NCBI GenBank assembly: GCA_025331125.1
Contig: JAOALB010000009.1
Span: 124,001-188,000 of the forward strand
DNA: 64,000 bases
DNA from: Mycogone perniciosa
Taxonomy: Eukaryota; Ascomycota; Sordariomycetes; Hypocreales; Hypocreaceae
Direction: 5' to 3'
The notes under the pieces are model-generated. The model had not been told where the DNA came from, ran no database searches, and saw only the letters and a list, made by a program, of their open reading frames with translations. This document shows positions 46,212-57,920 of the stretch, one piece after another. The translations under genes and the position numbers were made by a program. The stretch's first letter is position 1, and each line of letters begins with the position of its first letter.

Positions 46212-47000
46212 TCACTGCTTGCTGGAGACCCAGTCCCTCCACTTCTTGAACTCCGGATAGTCCAGGCTGATCTTCTTGCCCTGATACCGCGTCACCTTGA
46301 GCTCTAGATCCCTCCACCGCGACCGGTTGCCCATCCACCCAGCCTTGCGGATGAGACTAAACAGCGTCTCCTCCTTCGTCCAGTCCTGCTCCAGGGCCAC
46401 GTCCGGGAGATACGTCGCGCCGTAGCGGCGGCCCCGGTCGGAGAAGGACAGGCGAATGCCGTGTGTGCCGATCTCCCAGTCGTAGGCATCGTCAGCCTCT
46501 TCGAAGTCGGTCAGCAGCGTAACGGCGGCCTGGAGCGTAGGCAACTCGTCCTTGGACACGGGTGCGAAGCGAGTGTCTTGCAGGGCTGAGATCAGGGCGT
46601 ATTCGGGCAGGCCGTGGGAAAGGGACTGGGCCTCGAAGGTGCCGATGCAGCCTCGGAGGGAGGTTTCGCCGTCTCCTTCGACGGTGTTCCAGGTCACGAA
46701 GAGGGGTGCAGAGGCGGGAGCTGTGTCAGGGAGGGAGGATGTGGAGGTTGCGGGGGTGGAGGCTGCGACTGCGAGGGAGGTGGATGAGGACGAAGAGGAC
46801 GGCGTGGAAGAGATGCTATCGGCGGCAACGCGGAGGAGGGTAGGGTCTCTGAGCGGCGCCTCGAAGCCGCTGCTGCTTCTGCTGCTGATCTTGTATGCAG
46901 CCCACGAGGACTGGACTTCTTCAAGGGAGAGAGGCTTGCGGTTGTTGAGATCGGCGTCGAGGGCCTCGAAGCATACGAGACAGTGCTCGACAGATGCCAT
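46212..47000 (-). CDS. AMMECR1-domain protein
   Basis: A single frame encodes 262 aa. AMMECR1 proteins are conserved from archaea to humans; their biochemical role is not established. The family signature is seen as LRGCIG within GETSLRGCIGTFE, preceded by LFVTWNTV and followed by ALQDTRFAPVSKDELP, GTHGIRLSF, ATYLPDVALEQDW and SLIRKAGW, in the expected order. Residues of about 60-95 are a Ser/Thr/Ala-rich insert (SSTPSSSSSSTS) placed between the first helix and the LRGCIG core, which is longer than in most relatives. No intron is needed. It is convergent with the Ras-like gene and divergent from the small secreted peptide gene. Confidence 0.93.
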   Translation of the reverse strand: MASVEHCLVCFEALDADLNNRKPLSLEEVQSSWAAYKISSRSSSGFEAPLRDPTLLRVAADSISSTPSSSSSSTSLAVAASTPATSTSSLPDTAPASAPLFVTWNTVEGDGETSLRGCIGTFEAQSLSHGLPEYALISALQDTRFAPVSKDELPTLQAAVTLLTDFEEADDAYDWEIGTHGIRLSFSDRGRRYGATYLPDVALEQDWTKEETLFSLIRKAGWMGNRSRWRDLELKVTRYQGKKISLDYPEFKKWRDWVSSKQ

Positions 47001-48367
47001 TTTGGGCGGTCCAGCTGGTCAGATGCAGTACAAGCAAGAAGAGGGAGCAGGATCAAGGTTTAAATGCAAAGGAAATCAGAGAGCGTTGTTAGGCAGAGGA
47101 TGATGGAGGATGATGTTATTCAAGCTCAGCTGCCCTGCCCACATCCCCACCTTGTACCCCGCCATGCCTGACTCGCGACAGCTTCACAGCTACCCGTACG
47201 AAGTAGCCGAGCTGAGAGCCACGATGTGGCTTTTCATGTGATGACCAGTGGCGCAGGACCTCTAGAATCGATAAGCTGGCTCAAACAGTCCGCCAAACAT
47301 TGGTGTTGCGAGGCTGCGGTCACTGTACTGCTTTTTCTGAGTCGTATAACCTACTCCGTACTTGTAGATAATCGTACATATTTACTCCGTACGGAGTAGG
47401 TACTTTGCACTGGCTTCGATTGATTGTGGATGGCCATCCAAACAAAACAGCACAACCAACCAACCACGTACGAATGCCCCCAACAGCAACACTGAATGGA
47501 CTAAATACAATCCTTATTATCGCAAACATTTGAATACTTCTGATTCTAAATCGTCTCAACCCTTTTCTTTCATCTTTTTCTAGTTCCTTTGATGTATTGC
47601 AGAATGCACCGCCGCCATTTGCACCACGTCATGCTTCATCCCTCCTTAACTCCCTGAAACCACTCAAGTCTACAGAACGGAACGGCTGGCCTCCCTCCGG
47701 AAGACAAACTGTTGGAGAAGCATACATCATATAAAGCCAAATCCCCCTTTGGTTCATCTTTTGCAACCGGAAATTCATGCAAGCGGTTGTTTGATCACTG
47801 GTAGTGGCGGGTCCGAAAAGTCCTGAAGCACGCCTGTGTTTCGGACACTGCCCCTTCTCCGTGTCTGCCAACTTACACCCTCACCATTATCAATATGCCC
47901 CATCAACGATTTCTGATAATAGATTACGGAGTACTACTATCACTATTACTGCCTACCGTCTCTAGGAATCCCCCGTGCCGCCTACCCTCGTTTCGCCAAT
48001 ACCCGAGACGGCCGGCCGCCCAATCAGAGGCCCAGCAACATTCGAGCCAGTAAGGACTCGGAGATGCTATTATGAGTGCTACACTTTTGGTCTCAACTCT
48101 CAACTTGTGGTTTGGGGATATCCGTCGACATGTCGTTTTTGTTTGATATGAAACAAGAGTTGACGATCCCTGAGTCGTGACCTGCTATACAAATAAAGAC
48201 CCTCTCCCAGTGATCCCACCATCTCCTAGACTTTTACGCTTTTTTTCATCTCCCAATCTATACCACCACCGAAGAATCTCCCTTTGTATTCTTTTGTGCT
48301 TATTTTTTTGTCGCTTTGTCGCCGGTCGACTTTCTTTTCAACAGTACATATCATCATATTATACAAA
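47001..48367. promoter_or_regulatory. Divergent region upstream of AMMECR1 and secreted-peptide genes
   Basis: This 1.4-kb gap has a perfect 16-bp palindrome at 47383-47398 and motif copies at 47352 and 47935. An 80-codon open frame on the minus strand (47629-47871) has no domain. The last 130 bp before the peptide gene are T-rich. Confidence 0.5.
47383..47398. repeat. Perfect 16-bp palindrome TACTCCGTACGGAGTA
   Basis: The sequence equals its own reverse complement. It is the full palindromic form of the half-site motif scattered through the window. Confidence 0.92.
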
Positions 48368-48623
48368 ATGCAGTTCTCTGTCCTGGCCGTCTTCTCTCTT
48401 GTGGCTGTTGCCCTTGCTACCCCCCACGGTATGTCCAGAACTAACATTAAACGCGAATGGCCAACACCAGAATGCTAATGCCTTTGGTACAGGCATTGGC
48501 AAGCGTGATGTTGTCAGCAACCAAGTCACTGCCGAGAGCGCTGCCATGACCGACAAGGGGGGCAACGTCGTCCCCTTCGACTCCAAGAACGTCTTCCAGG
48601 CTGCCAAGGACAAGGGTCTGTAA
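48368..48623 (+). CDS. Small secreted peptide precursor with Kex2 site
   Basis: Exons 48368..48428 and 48493..48623 give a 63-aa precursor. Residues 1-17 (MQFSVLAVFSLVAVALA) are a clear signal peptide ending in ALA. An eight-residue propeptide TPHGIGKR ends in Lys-Arg, a Kex2-type processing site, leaving a predicted 38-residue mature peptide that starts DVVSNQVTAESAAMTDKG and ends AAKDKGL. It contains no cysteine, unlike most small secreted effectors, and is rich in Lys, Asp, Val and Ala. The 64-bp intron has GTATGT and TACAG ends and splits the Gly codon just before the Kex2 site. The leader is A/T-rich and short. I do not recognise the family; it could be a wall-associated or secreted signalling peptide. 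Confidence 0.8.
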
Positions 48624-50484
48624 ACGGCTGGCTTTTTATAACTACGGCGAATCTTTGATGGATAGCTTGACCGGTGTTTATGCATATCATACTGCCTGGA
48701 TGGCATTGGAACATCATCTGGTTATGTTATGACGGGATGGAAATGGATGTGCAAGGAAGAGCCCCAAGAATGCACAGTGAGAGGCTTAAGGAAAGGGTTG
48801 TTCACCAGGTTTAGACCTTTTTTTTCTTCTTCTTCTTCAATACAACGGCAATCTCGTTTGAAGATGCGCCACTTTGCCACTCTGATACAAATCTGCAAGT
48901 TTTCTCCTTCTTTTCTTCCTGTTGTAGTGCCTTGGGTTCGCGCAGGGGAGGCAACAGTGGCTTGCCACCTGTGCTCTTTGCACTCATCAGTATGTCTGCA
49001 GTGATTGGCCCTCTGGGACTGTATCCAAATATACGTTCACTCAGTAAATGACTGCCTAGGAGGACCGCATCAGATGGAAGCCATCGGGGTTCGGTTGAAG
49101 GGGGGAGATCGATGCGAACGCATGTCGGGAGGTTGACTTGTTGATATTATTAAAGTGCACCAATAACGCCGAAACCCTTCGCCTCAATATTGTCCAACCC
49201 CCTGTAGAAAAAAACTAGCGTTCATCTGTCAATACTATATATACTATACTACAATAGACACCGCATTCCTTCCAGTGTGGAGAAGCCTGAATCCCTCTGT
49301 CTTGGCGGACCAACTCACGACTGGATGACATGACGCCTCAAGCGCGCTGTAAGCGACATGTTCCTCTTTTTTAGCTTAAATATAAGTTATATCCCTGTGC
49401 ATCGGGGTTTTCAAACGGTCTGAGTTTAACCCCGTCGGAAGTCGAATAGTCGATGGATGCCGCACCGCCGTCACCAAGGAGTACTCGTAGGATAGGCACC
49501 ATGATGATGACATCCTTGGGGCCTTTCCCCCTCCAGTCTCCAGGGGTAGGGCTGAGAATAGACGTCGCCCCACTCCTGGATGCCCAAATTTAGCCTTACC
49601 AATGTCCGCCTGTCAGCCACAGGCATGAGTGGAAGTGGACCTGGAGCCCAAATGTCGAAAGCTGACATGACATATGAAGGAAAGTAGAGACAAGTATGAT
49701 ACGAAAATTGAAATGACAAAACTCTGCTCTTCGTTCTAGTAATACTAGTAGTAGTACACATATATACACCGTAGCACTAGTACGAGTATTGGTAAACTGC
49801 TGGCAAAAAGAAAAGTGCGAATGTGTGTGCCTAGATGAGGCGTTTCCACAAGCAACTGACATAAAATCAGCCATGTTGCCTGGTGGTGACATGCAACCAT
49901 AGGAGCCACGAAATCAAAACCAATGAAATGAACTCATGTAAAAGCGTGCTGGCTCCTCAGGGACTTGGCCAGGGCGTTGTCATATCCAGGTCCAGACCAC
50001 ACTGTTGATCCAGGCCAGGCTCAGCTCCCAGTTCAGCCGCAGAAGAGCCCAAGGAATCCCGCGCGTCAAATGGCGCTATTCTCGCCCGGTCTCCTCATCG
50101 CTCCAATCCTCTCGCTTGGAGGCTATGGGTGGTGGAGTGCCCCGGTTTGTCAAGAGGCGGCAGAGGTGCGTGATGGAAGGCTTTTTTTTTTGCTCAATCA
50201 AACAAGCGGTCATGCAGAGGGGGTGGGGAGAGAAATATAGCGTTAGGTGGCGGGTAGGGCAGGTAGGGCAGACTTCATGAGGCTCCAAACAACTAAATAA
50301 ATGGCGGGATGCCGCATGAGGCTTGAAGGAATGTGCGAGAGTTGTTTGTCTGCATGGAAGGCAGCCGTTAGGAAACCAGCATACGATCCTCAGCCATCGA
50401 ACTAGGCCGACATAACAACAGGCGCCGACGATTTACTGTTTCTTGTCCACCATTTGCGTGGAAGCGGTAGGAGGAGTTGGCATC
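48624..50484. other. 1.9-kb intergenic region between secreted-peptide and four-TM genes
   Basis: No gene is supported. The region has a TTCTTCTTCTTC run near 48825, TAGTAGTAG runs near 49740, and only short open frames. Confidence 0.5.
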
Positions 50485-51645
50485 ATGGCTAATCACAGAG
50501 CTCAAGAGCAATTCGATCGTGCGAAATGGCGGTTCTGGGTACTCGCCCCGTTCTGGGCCTTGCAACTCACACTGGCCATGGCGATGATAGGACTCTTTTC
50601 CTGGAGACTTGCAGATACCATATCCCACTATGACGAGAGGAACAAGGCAGGCAAAAAGCCAGTCATTGAGTTCGTGTAGGTGTGCTCTCTGCCCAACCTA
50701 AGTTGCGTGAGTATTGACAAAGTCCTTGAAGATGGGAAGCCACCAACATCGGCATGTCGTCCATCGCAGCAATCTGCACATTTGTCGAACTCGCCAAATA
50801 TTTCACCGAAACGTTGACGCCATGGACCATGTTGTTTACCCACGTTATTAAGCTGACTTGTGCGTCTGCCATCCTGGTCTTGGACGTGGTCGTTTATGTA
50901 GAGCGCAGTGAATCCTATTACGCCGTCATCGGTCTCGCTCTGGATGCTGCTTTGATGTCAGTGGCTCCCTCGAGTGATATCGTAATAGGACCTTAGACTG
51001 ACAAGTAACAGGATCACAGCCATTGCGCTCGCTGTATATGCCATTCGTGCCTATCGCCGCCTGTCCAAATACGACGACTATGCCTATCCTGTCAATGTCA
51101 ATGTCAAGTCATATGGTCACAACGACGGGTTTGAGTACAACAGCTCGTACTCTAGCAGAAACAGCATGCGATCAACTGGGGAGAAACGAGTCTCCTTTGG
51201 ATCAGCACGTCTCAGCATGGGATCCGTTGTCAGCGAGCCTATGTCTCTTCAGTCGTTGGAGCAGCCTCCAAAACCATACAACCATCAAAGGGATACGCAA
51301 TTCGACGCATACCTAACTCGCCGCAAATCCGATGCCAAAGCCGATGTAGAAAGGGGGCTCGGTCGCTCAAGTCCACCTGGGGAGTGGCGTGTGGATGGTA
51401 GCACCAGATCACGGGGATCGAGTGTCTCAAGAGTCGTCAGCCTTGCCAGCGAGCAAGTATTGCTTTCTGTGCCTGAAGAGGAGGGTGACGTCGTAGAGGC
51501 AGACCACCCTTCGACAGACCAAGAGACTCTGTTAGAACACAAGAGGAAGGACAGCAAAGACGGTACCAACGAATCACAGGTACCGCAAGAAGTAGAGGCA
51601 CCACAAGAGGAAGACGCAGTAGAGCTGAAGTGGCAGCAGAAATGA
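50485..51645 (+). CDS. Four-transmembrane fungal protein with long cytoplasmic tail
   Basis: Exons 50485..50675, 50732..50956 and 51012..51645 give 349 aa. Four hydrophobic helices are seen: FWVLAPFWALQLTLAMAMIG (about 18-37), NIGMSSIAAICTFVELAKY, WTMLFTHVIKLTCASAILVL and YYAVIGLALDAALMITAIAL (ending near residue 150). The remaining 190 residues are a Ser-rich, charged tail with clustered possible phosphorylation sites (RSTGEKRVSFGSARLSMGS, TRSRGSSVSRVVSL) and an acidic end. The first intron uses a GTAGGT donor; joining at 50732 restores VWEATNIG, which fits the start of TM2. The helix pattern recalls uncharacterised fungal MARVEL-like membrane proteins; no function can be assigned. Confidence 0.8.
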
Positions 51646-52440
51646 ACCGCCTAGGCCTTGATGGATGCCATTGACGACCGATAGGTGAGAGGATATACCC
51701 AAGTCGAGAGGGAGGTTGGAAACGGGCCTCACAACATGTGACTCATGAAAACGGCGTTTGGGATGGATGGATTTTGATACAACCTAATGAGTTTCATGTT
51801 TTTGATGATAATAGCGCAAAGTCCAAATAGAAGGCTTGGTGGATTAGCTGATGCAGCAAGCAGAGCGGTATCCTGCATCACTCTGTGTTTTTATTCACCT
51901 TAAATTAATACCAGAATGAATACAAACAACCCAGAGCGCCAGCATGTGCCGTATCTTGTGGGCCAAACATGCATTCATCGCAATGCTTGACGTGGAAAGC
52001 CGGAAGCATTCCGTACATCCGGAGTACGGAGAACTACTCTGTATTGGGCTCACTTGGGTCACGTGAGGCTGCGCTACACTTGCCGACAGCCAGATGGGCG
52101 CCAAACATGTGCTACAATGATCGAGGACCTGCCTATATCAATTCACTGGGTTGCGTCTGGTTGTAAAGCCAAAGGCCGCAAGATTGTCTTCCTTGTTCCA
52201 TTGTTTTGTGGTTTGCCAATTGTTTGCCAACACCCCCCAACTGATCTGATAAATAAATAAGTCTCCAAGTTCCCACTTCAGCGACCGTCCGACCAACATC
52301 CCACTTTCGCCCAGACCGCCCCGTTTCTCTCCAACGCGCCCAACCAATTCATGACGAGCGTCGAGTGCGGCTTCTAGCCCATCGTCTAGAGCTGCGCAGG
52401 GCTGACGCATGGCCAGAGGCGCACCCAAAACACCGTCAAC
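51646..52440. other. Intergenic region upstream of pac1
   Basis: This holds the 3' UTR of the four-TM gene and the pac1 promoter and leader, with one motif copy at 52019-52034. No gene is seen. Confidence 0.5.
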
Positions 52441-54024
52441 ATGAGTCGAACACTGCCTGTCCGGCAGGCCGAGGAGCTGTAGGTACCTATACAGGGGGTG
52501 GGGGAGGCTGCCATGATATGCCATGCCATGCCATACTATGCTTTACCATGCTACGCTACGCTATGCTACACCTGCTAACACGACGTCTCTTCAACAGGCA
52601 CAAGTCCATCATAGCTTACCTGTCGGCGAACAACCTTCCAAACACCACCGCCGCGCTCAGGGAGGAGTTAGGCCTTGGGGAGGACGTGTTCGATGCGGCG
52701 ACAACCAAGAAGTATGAGACTCTCCTGGAGAAGAAATGGACGAGCATTGTCCGGCTACAAAAAAAGGCATGTCCGTTTACCTTGGCTGCCCAGCGCTTCC
52801 CCGACGACTGTCTAACCAGCGGTGCGCCCCCAGATCATGGATCTCGAGACCCGGAATTCACAATTGCAGTCAGAGCTCGATAACGCGACGCCATCATCGC
52901 TTTCGAAACGAACCAAGGACCCCGCTTCCTGGCTACCCAAAGCCCCTTCACGACACACCCTGGAGTCACACCGGGAGTGCGTAAACTGCGTTGCCTTCCA
53001 CCCGCGATTCTCCTCGATTGCGTCCGGCTCCGACGACTGCACCATCAAGGTATGGGACTGGGAACTTGGCGATCTAGAACAAACCATCAAGGGCCACACG
53101 AGGTCGGTGCTGGATCTTGACTACGGCGGTCCAAAGACGGCCATTCTACTAGCCTCGTGCAGCTCAGACACGACGATTAAGCTATGGGATCCGGCGGATG
53201 GGTACAAGAACATACGCACATTATCGGGCCACGAGCATAGCGTTAGTGCTGTACGGTTTATTCCTTCTGGCGGTACCGGCTTCTTCTCATCTGGAAACAT
53301 GCTTGTCAGCGCATGCGGAGACAAATCACTCAAAATATGGGATGCTACAACAGGATATTGTGTCAAGACGTTAAATGGGCATGTGGGATGGGTTCGAGAT
53401 GTTTGCCCGTCCCCCGATGGAAACTATCTTCTATCCACAGGAAACGATCAAACAGGTCGACTATGGGAGCTGACGGTGGCCAACCCGGAGCCAAAGGTCA
53501 CGCTGACCGGCCACGAACACGTTGTTGGCTGCTGTGCTTTCGCGCCGCCCTCCTCATATGAGTATTTTGCTGCTTTAGCCGGTCTAAAGAAGCCACCACC
53601 TCTGACCAGCACGGCAGAGTTCATGGCAACTGGATCACGAGACAAAACCATCAAGTTATGGGACGCAAGAGGCAACTGCCTCGCGACTCTTGTTGGGCAC
53701 GACAACTGGATAACAGGTCTTACTTTCCACCCTGGCGGCAAATATCTGCTGTCCGTGTCGGATGACAAGTCACTGCGATGCTGGGATCTCAGCCAAGAAG
53801 GGAAATGTGTGAGAGTGCTGTCAGACGCACACGACCACTTTGTTTCGTCGGTGCGGTGGGCTCCAGCAGTAGTAAAGGAAGCCCCCGCAGGCAATGGTGC
53901 ATCACAAAATAGTGAAGGAGATGGAACAGTGGCGAGAAGGGCAGCTGGAGCAGACGCATCGGAGATTCGCTGTGTCATTGCCACGGGAAGCATCGATATG
54001 ACTGTCAGGATATGGGCGAACTAG
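52441..54024 (+). CDS. pac1: Nuclear distribution protein PAC1/NudF (LIS1 homologue)
   Basis: PAC1 regulates cytoplasmic dynein and is needed for nuclear migration along hyphae. Exons 52441..52478, 52598..52766 and 52834..54024 give 465 aa. Residues 8-40 form the LisH dimerisation motif (HKSIIAYLSANNLPNTTAAL), followed by a short coiled coil (TSIVRLQKKIMDLETRNSQL) and seven WD40 repeats with typical GH and WD pairs (KVWDWELG, KLWDPADG, KIWDATTG, GRLWELTV, KLWDARGN, RCWDLSQE, RIWAN). The second intron appears to start with GC (AG|GCATGT) and end CAG; a GT alternative at 52771-52819 would insert six residues into the coiled coil. Intron 1 is packed with ATGCC/CTACG pentamers. Confidence 0.95.
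52511..52569. repeat. Pentamer-rich stretch in pac1 intron 1
   Basis: Imperfect 5-bp units (atgcc, then ctacg/ctatg) fill about half of the 119-bp first intron of pac1. Confidence 0.8.
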
Positions 54025-54679
54025 GTGTACAAGACGCAATTCAACCGACCTTGGAGCACAGGGATATCGCGTTATAACAGCTGCTTGCGCATCTGCGTGG
54101 AAAGGGAGATACTACAGAGAGAGAGAGAGAGGGATAGGAAGTGTGAAAGTTATGATGAAAGGGGAGTGAAATGCACCATTTGGACTCATCCTTGTCAAGC
54201 TAGCCGATTATTAAAGATGGATGGGAATGGTTCGGCAAATGAAATGATGAAAAGAAAGAGATACTGAGCGAATAGTAGCAAAACTTTTTACCATTGCATC
54301 ATCCCCCATAATAGCAAACCGCTAGATGCTAATAGTAGTAATAGTCCAGTCCCATGAGCAATCCAATAGTAGGGTGGCAACATTATTAAAGGAGCAGACG
54401 TTTTTTAAAGTCACGTCAGATAAAGTGTCATCCATTGTCACCAAGAGGTCTATCTGCTGTATACTAATTATTAGTCGAAACATGCATTAATTATACAAGG
54501 GTCGGGATTCATAGTAGCTCTATTCTCATTTCAGGTTCATATCTATCCTAATATCATTTCCATCCTCATACTTCATACATCTTCCTTAACGCAGGATAGA
54601 TGAGATTCATGCCAACCAGATTTATGTGCAGTCATCCACATCATATATACATACACATGATAAACTTTCCGTACATGTT
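54025..54679. other. Convergent 3' region between pac1 and the secreted hydrolase
   Basis: The two stop codons face each other over 655 bp. A (GA)n run lies near 54117-54132. No gene is seen. Confidence 0.55.
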
Positions 54680-56013
54680 TCATATCTTCGTAATCCAGGT
54701 GTTCAACTTGGACTGAATCTGGTCGCTGTTCTTCTCCATAAAGAACATGTGGCCATTGCCGCGGATGCCTTCCTTGCCGAGCTCGAGGTGAGTCGTCTGG
54801 GAGCAGCCAGCCTGTTTCAAGAACTTGACGGTGCAGTAATCATACGGCGCATGGTACGAGGCTTCAGATGTGACTAGCAGAATAGGCTTCTTGGCCAAGT
54901 TGATGAGCTGGCGGGGCGCCGGGGTTGAAGCTTGCAGGACGCAGTCGACCAGGTTCTGAACGCTGGCGGGAATTATCTGCTGTACAAGATCCACTTTGGG
55001 ATCGCTGACGGGAGGGCTATATGTAAGTTTAATGTCCGTCAGACCCCAGGCTCGAGATGAAGTGTTGCTGAAGACGGCCTCCCGGAAAGGAGGGCCAGTA
55101 GGCTCAAGCAAGATAAGACCCTTGGTCAGATTGGGGCGGGCATCAGCGATGAGGATGGGCATGAGGCCGCCCTGGCTGTGGCCGACGAGAATGACTGGTT
55201 TTCCGATCTTGTCGAGCAGCGCAGCACCAGCATTCTGGACGGTAGTTTGCTGATAGATGGCGTTGCTGATGAACTGAACATTGGAACTGTAGAAGGTGTC
55301 GAAGATGGGGTCGCCAATGGAGCCATTGCCAGGCCATTGGGTGTGCAGAGCGGCCTGGGGCCAGAGCATGTAGTCCTTGATAGCAGTGAAGCGCTGCTCG
55401 ATGATCTCAGCAGAGTATGTCGAGGGTGCTGAGGCGCCAACGCCCGGCTGCCAGGCTGAGCGGCCCCGAAGGGTCTGGTCGACGATGTAGACCTCATACC
55501 CTTGTGCCAGGAACTGGGAGGCCCAGCCGCACGAGCCGTCCGGCTTGTTTAGGAAGTTCTAAATATCCCGATTAGCACACACACAAACACACACATGTAC
55601 GGAGTACGAGTAAGCTGACGACAATTGTCGTACGAGTGAGTAGCAGTAGTAGTACTCGTAACGAATACGGAGTAGTACGGAGATCGTGGACTTACGGTGC
55701 CGGTCTGCGCCTGTCCATGGATGAAGACAATCGGCGCTCTCTGCCGCACTCCATTGGCGGGCTGCAGCCTCTCGACGTACATCTGCTCGCGGAAGAGAGT
55801 GCCACCAGCGCCATTGTCGACATAGCCGCCGCCCACATAGAAGAACGAGCGAATGGAGGCGATCTCCTTGGAGGAGGGGGAGAAGCTGTCGTCTGCGGTG
55901 CTGTCCGCGTTGTCAGTGCTGCTGGCAGTGCTGTTGCTGTCAGGACTGTCAGTGGCGTAGGCGCCGCTCAGCAGTGCAGTTGCAATAGCAGCAGCCACTG
56001 TAACGAAGCGCAT
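54680..56013 (-). CDS. Secreted alpha/beta-hydrolase (lipase or esterase type)
   Basis: Exons on the complement 55696..56013 and 54680..55558 give 398 aa. Residues 1-20 (MRFVTVAAAIATALLSGAYA) are a signal peptide, followed by a Ser/Asp-rich spacer. The oxyanion-hole segment IVFIHGQAQTGT ends exon 1; the nucleophile elbow GHSQGG places Ser234; the C-terminal GNGHMFF supplies the likely catalytic His376. Several NxS/T sequons (for example NGS, NTSS) fit a secreted glycoprotein. Substrate is unknown: the fold covers lipases, esterases and related enzymes. The 137-bp intron is longer than its neighbours and carries two copies of the TACGGAGTA motif and a direct CA-rich run. Its neighbour across 1.9 kb is the seven-TM receptor-like gene. 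Confidence 0.88.
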
Positions 56014-57920
56014 CTTGATGCCGAACTGGTTCTAAGCAGAGAACTACTTGTAAAGAACTGGAGAACTAGAGATATAGGTGAGAAGCCACACCACGTCGTC
56101 GAGTCTTGGCGAGGATTGTGAGATTAAATTTGATTTGTTTTTCCTTGCGATCCTTCTCTCAGCTCAGGGGGGAAGAGGAAACCATATGCCATTTGAACCT
56201 TTCAATCGGCAAAACGGCTCCATGGTTTGCATGATCGCTTACGAGCCCTGCATAAATAGATTTGCGAAAACCTTGAAAGTACGCAGAGTAGGCTTCCGAG
56301 GCTGTACTGTACGAAGTAGAAAGCACTAAAATCCAATAGTAGCGTGGAGATGACCGGGTAATTCGAAATACATCGGAGGACTAAGGATGAATAAGCAGCC
56401 GCTGAAGGCATGTTTGGGCACGGCTCCCCCCTCTCCTTCCCCCCGTTTTTAAGCTTCTTTTTCTTCCCGTCAACCTTTATATGTTATGTGTCTGCAATCG
56501 GTGCGGGACGATGAGCAAAGCGTTCATTGTCTTGAAGAGTCATGAACCGGGCTTGGACTTTATATACGAACACTGCATATGACGCAGGACTAGGTATGCA
56601 TGCATTAGTGTTTGGTAGTGAGGATTCCGATACTACTTCGTGCTTCGTGCGGAGTACTCGTACTCCGTACTCCGTACTTCACATCGCCTTACAAGGGGGG
56701 TGGCTCGTGTTCTTACCATGCCATGCCATGTCTGTTCTGTAGCGCCCTGCAAGCCCATAAAACCGGGATCTGGCATTTGTCAACCAACAAACGGACGAAC
56801 GGGAGGCTTTCCCATTCCGCGGCCTTGGGCCCGCCAAGAGGGCTTGTTTTCAACGGCTCCGGCTGCTGCTTCGGCTTTTCGTGGAGCTGTATGAGAAGAG
56901 CGATTTTTGCTTTCTGTTCTTCACATCACGGCACCTCCTCTGCTGTCCTCTGTACTCGTACCCATTCATGGCTTCTACTTCTACTGATACAGAGAGTATT
57001 ATTACTACGACTATTATATGACTGGCAACGCATCTACTACTTGGTAGACAGCACTACAAAAGAACCGAAAGCACCGACCCCTGTGTGGTTTCCTTTTTCC
57101 TGGAATAGTGAATGTTCGTATTTATGGATTACCACTCTTTTCTCGACTCAGCTGTCTGACTCGCACCCGGTGTCCTCCCAGGTTCCCCCACAGACGCCGG
57201 GTCATTCTACAAGTACTCGTACTCATAGTACTCCGTCCGTATCCCTGGTCAAGAGGAGTCGGGGAACAGGGTTCGATCAATATCTAGCTGCTTTCTCCAG
57301 TTCCCTAGTCCACATGAGAAACGCCGGCAGTTTAGCCGGGCGAGGATTCCATGCCTAATGACAACAGCCTTGCAGGGTGCCAGAGATTCTTTGACAGTTA
57401 ATAACTGTAAGGCGCCCCCTTCCAGTCCACACTCGTCTTAATCGCCTATACTAATACTCAATCCGGCCGTAGTAAGTCAGTTGGTGGCGTCCACCTTTCT
57501 CACTAGCAATCCGGGCCTCATTTCATTCTGATCTCCGTGGCATCGATACGTATACTCGTATGATCTTGCCTTAATAGTAGAGTAACATTACAGCGTACTC
57601 TGTACTAGTAGTAGTAGAGAGGAACTATGTTAGTATTCGATCATCGAACGCACCAGTATTCTTCATTCTCCGATTAACCGCGCTTAACCGTTCTTTGTCG
57701 CCCCCACGGACCAAATATCCGTGGAATGAGTGCCATGCGGGTTGTTATCTCATCTATAATGTCCTCGGAAGTATCTTCATCTCAAACTTCACAACCTTTT
57801 TTTCCTCTTCTTCTTCTTCCCTCGTGGTGATTTGTTTATTCTGTTTCTCGTCTGGTTCCTGTCTTTTATGAATGGCATGTGTGTGAGAGGAATGGCCATT
57901 ACGACGACACGGCCATAATC
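56014..57920. promoter_or_regulatory. 1.9-kb divergent region upstream of hydrolase and seven-TM genes
   Basis: No gene is supported despite a 248-codon open frame on the plus strand (56612-57358), which runs through TACTCCGTACTCCGTAC repeats. The motif cluster at 56648-56680 is the densest here. Confidence 0.5.

Noticed and set aside
47629..47871. 80-codon open frame, minus strand
   Set aside because: No signal peptide, domain or splice partners; length is within chance.
56612..57358. 248-codon open frame, plus strand
   Set aside because: It runs through TACTCCGTACTCCGTAC repeats, has no domain, and its composition is erratic; it is the longest purely intergenic frame but looks like chance.
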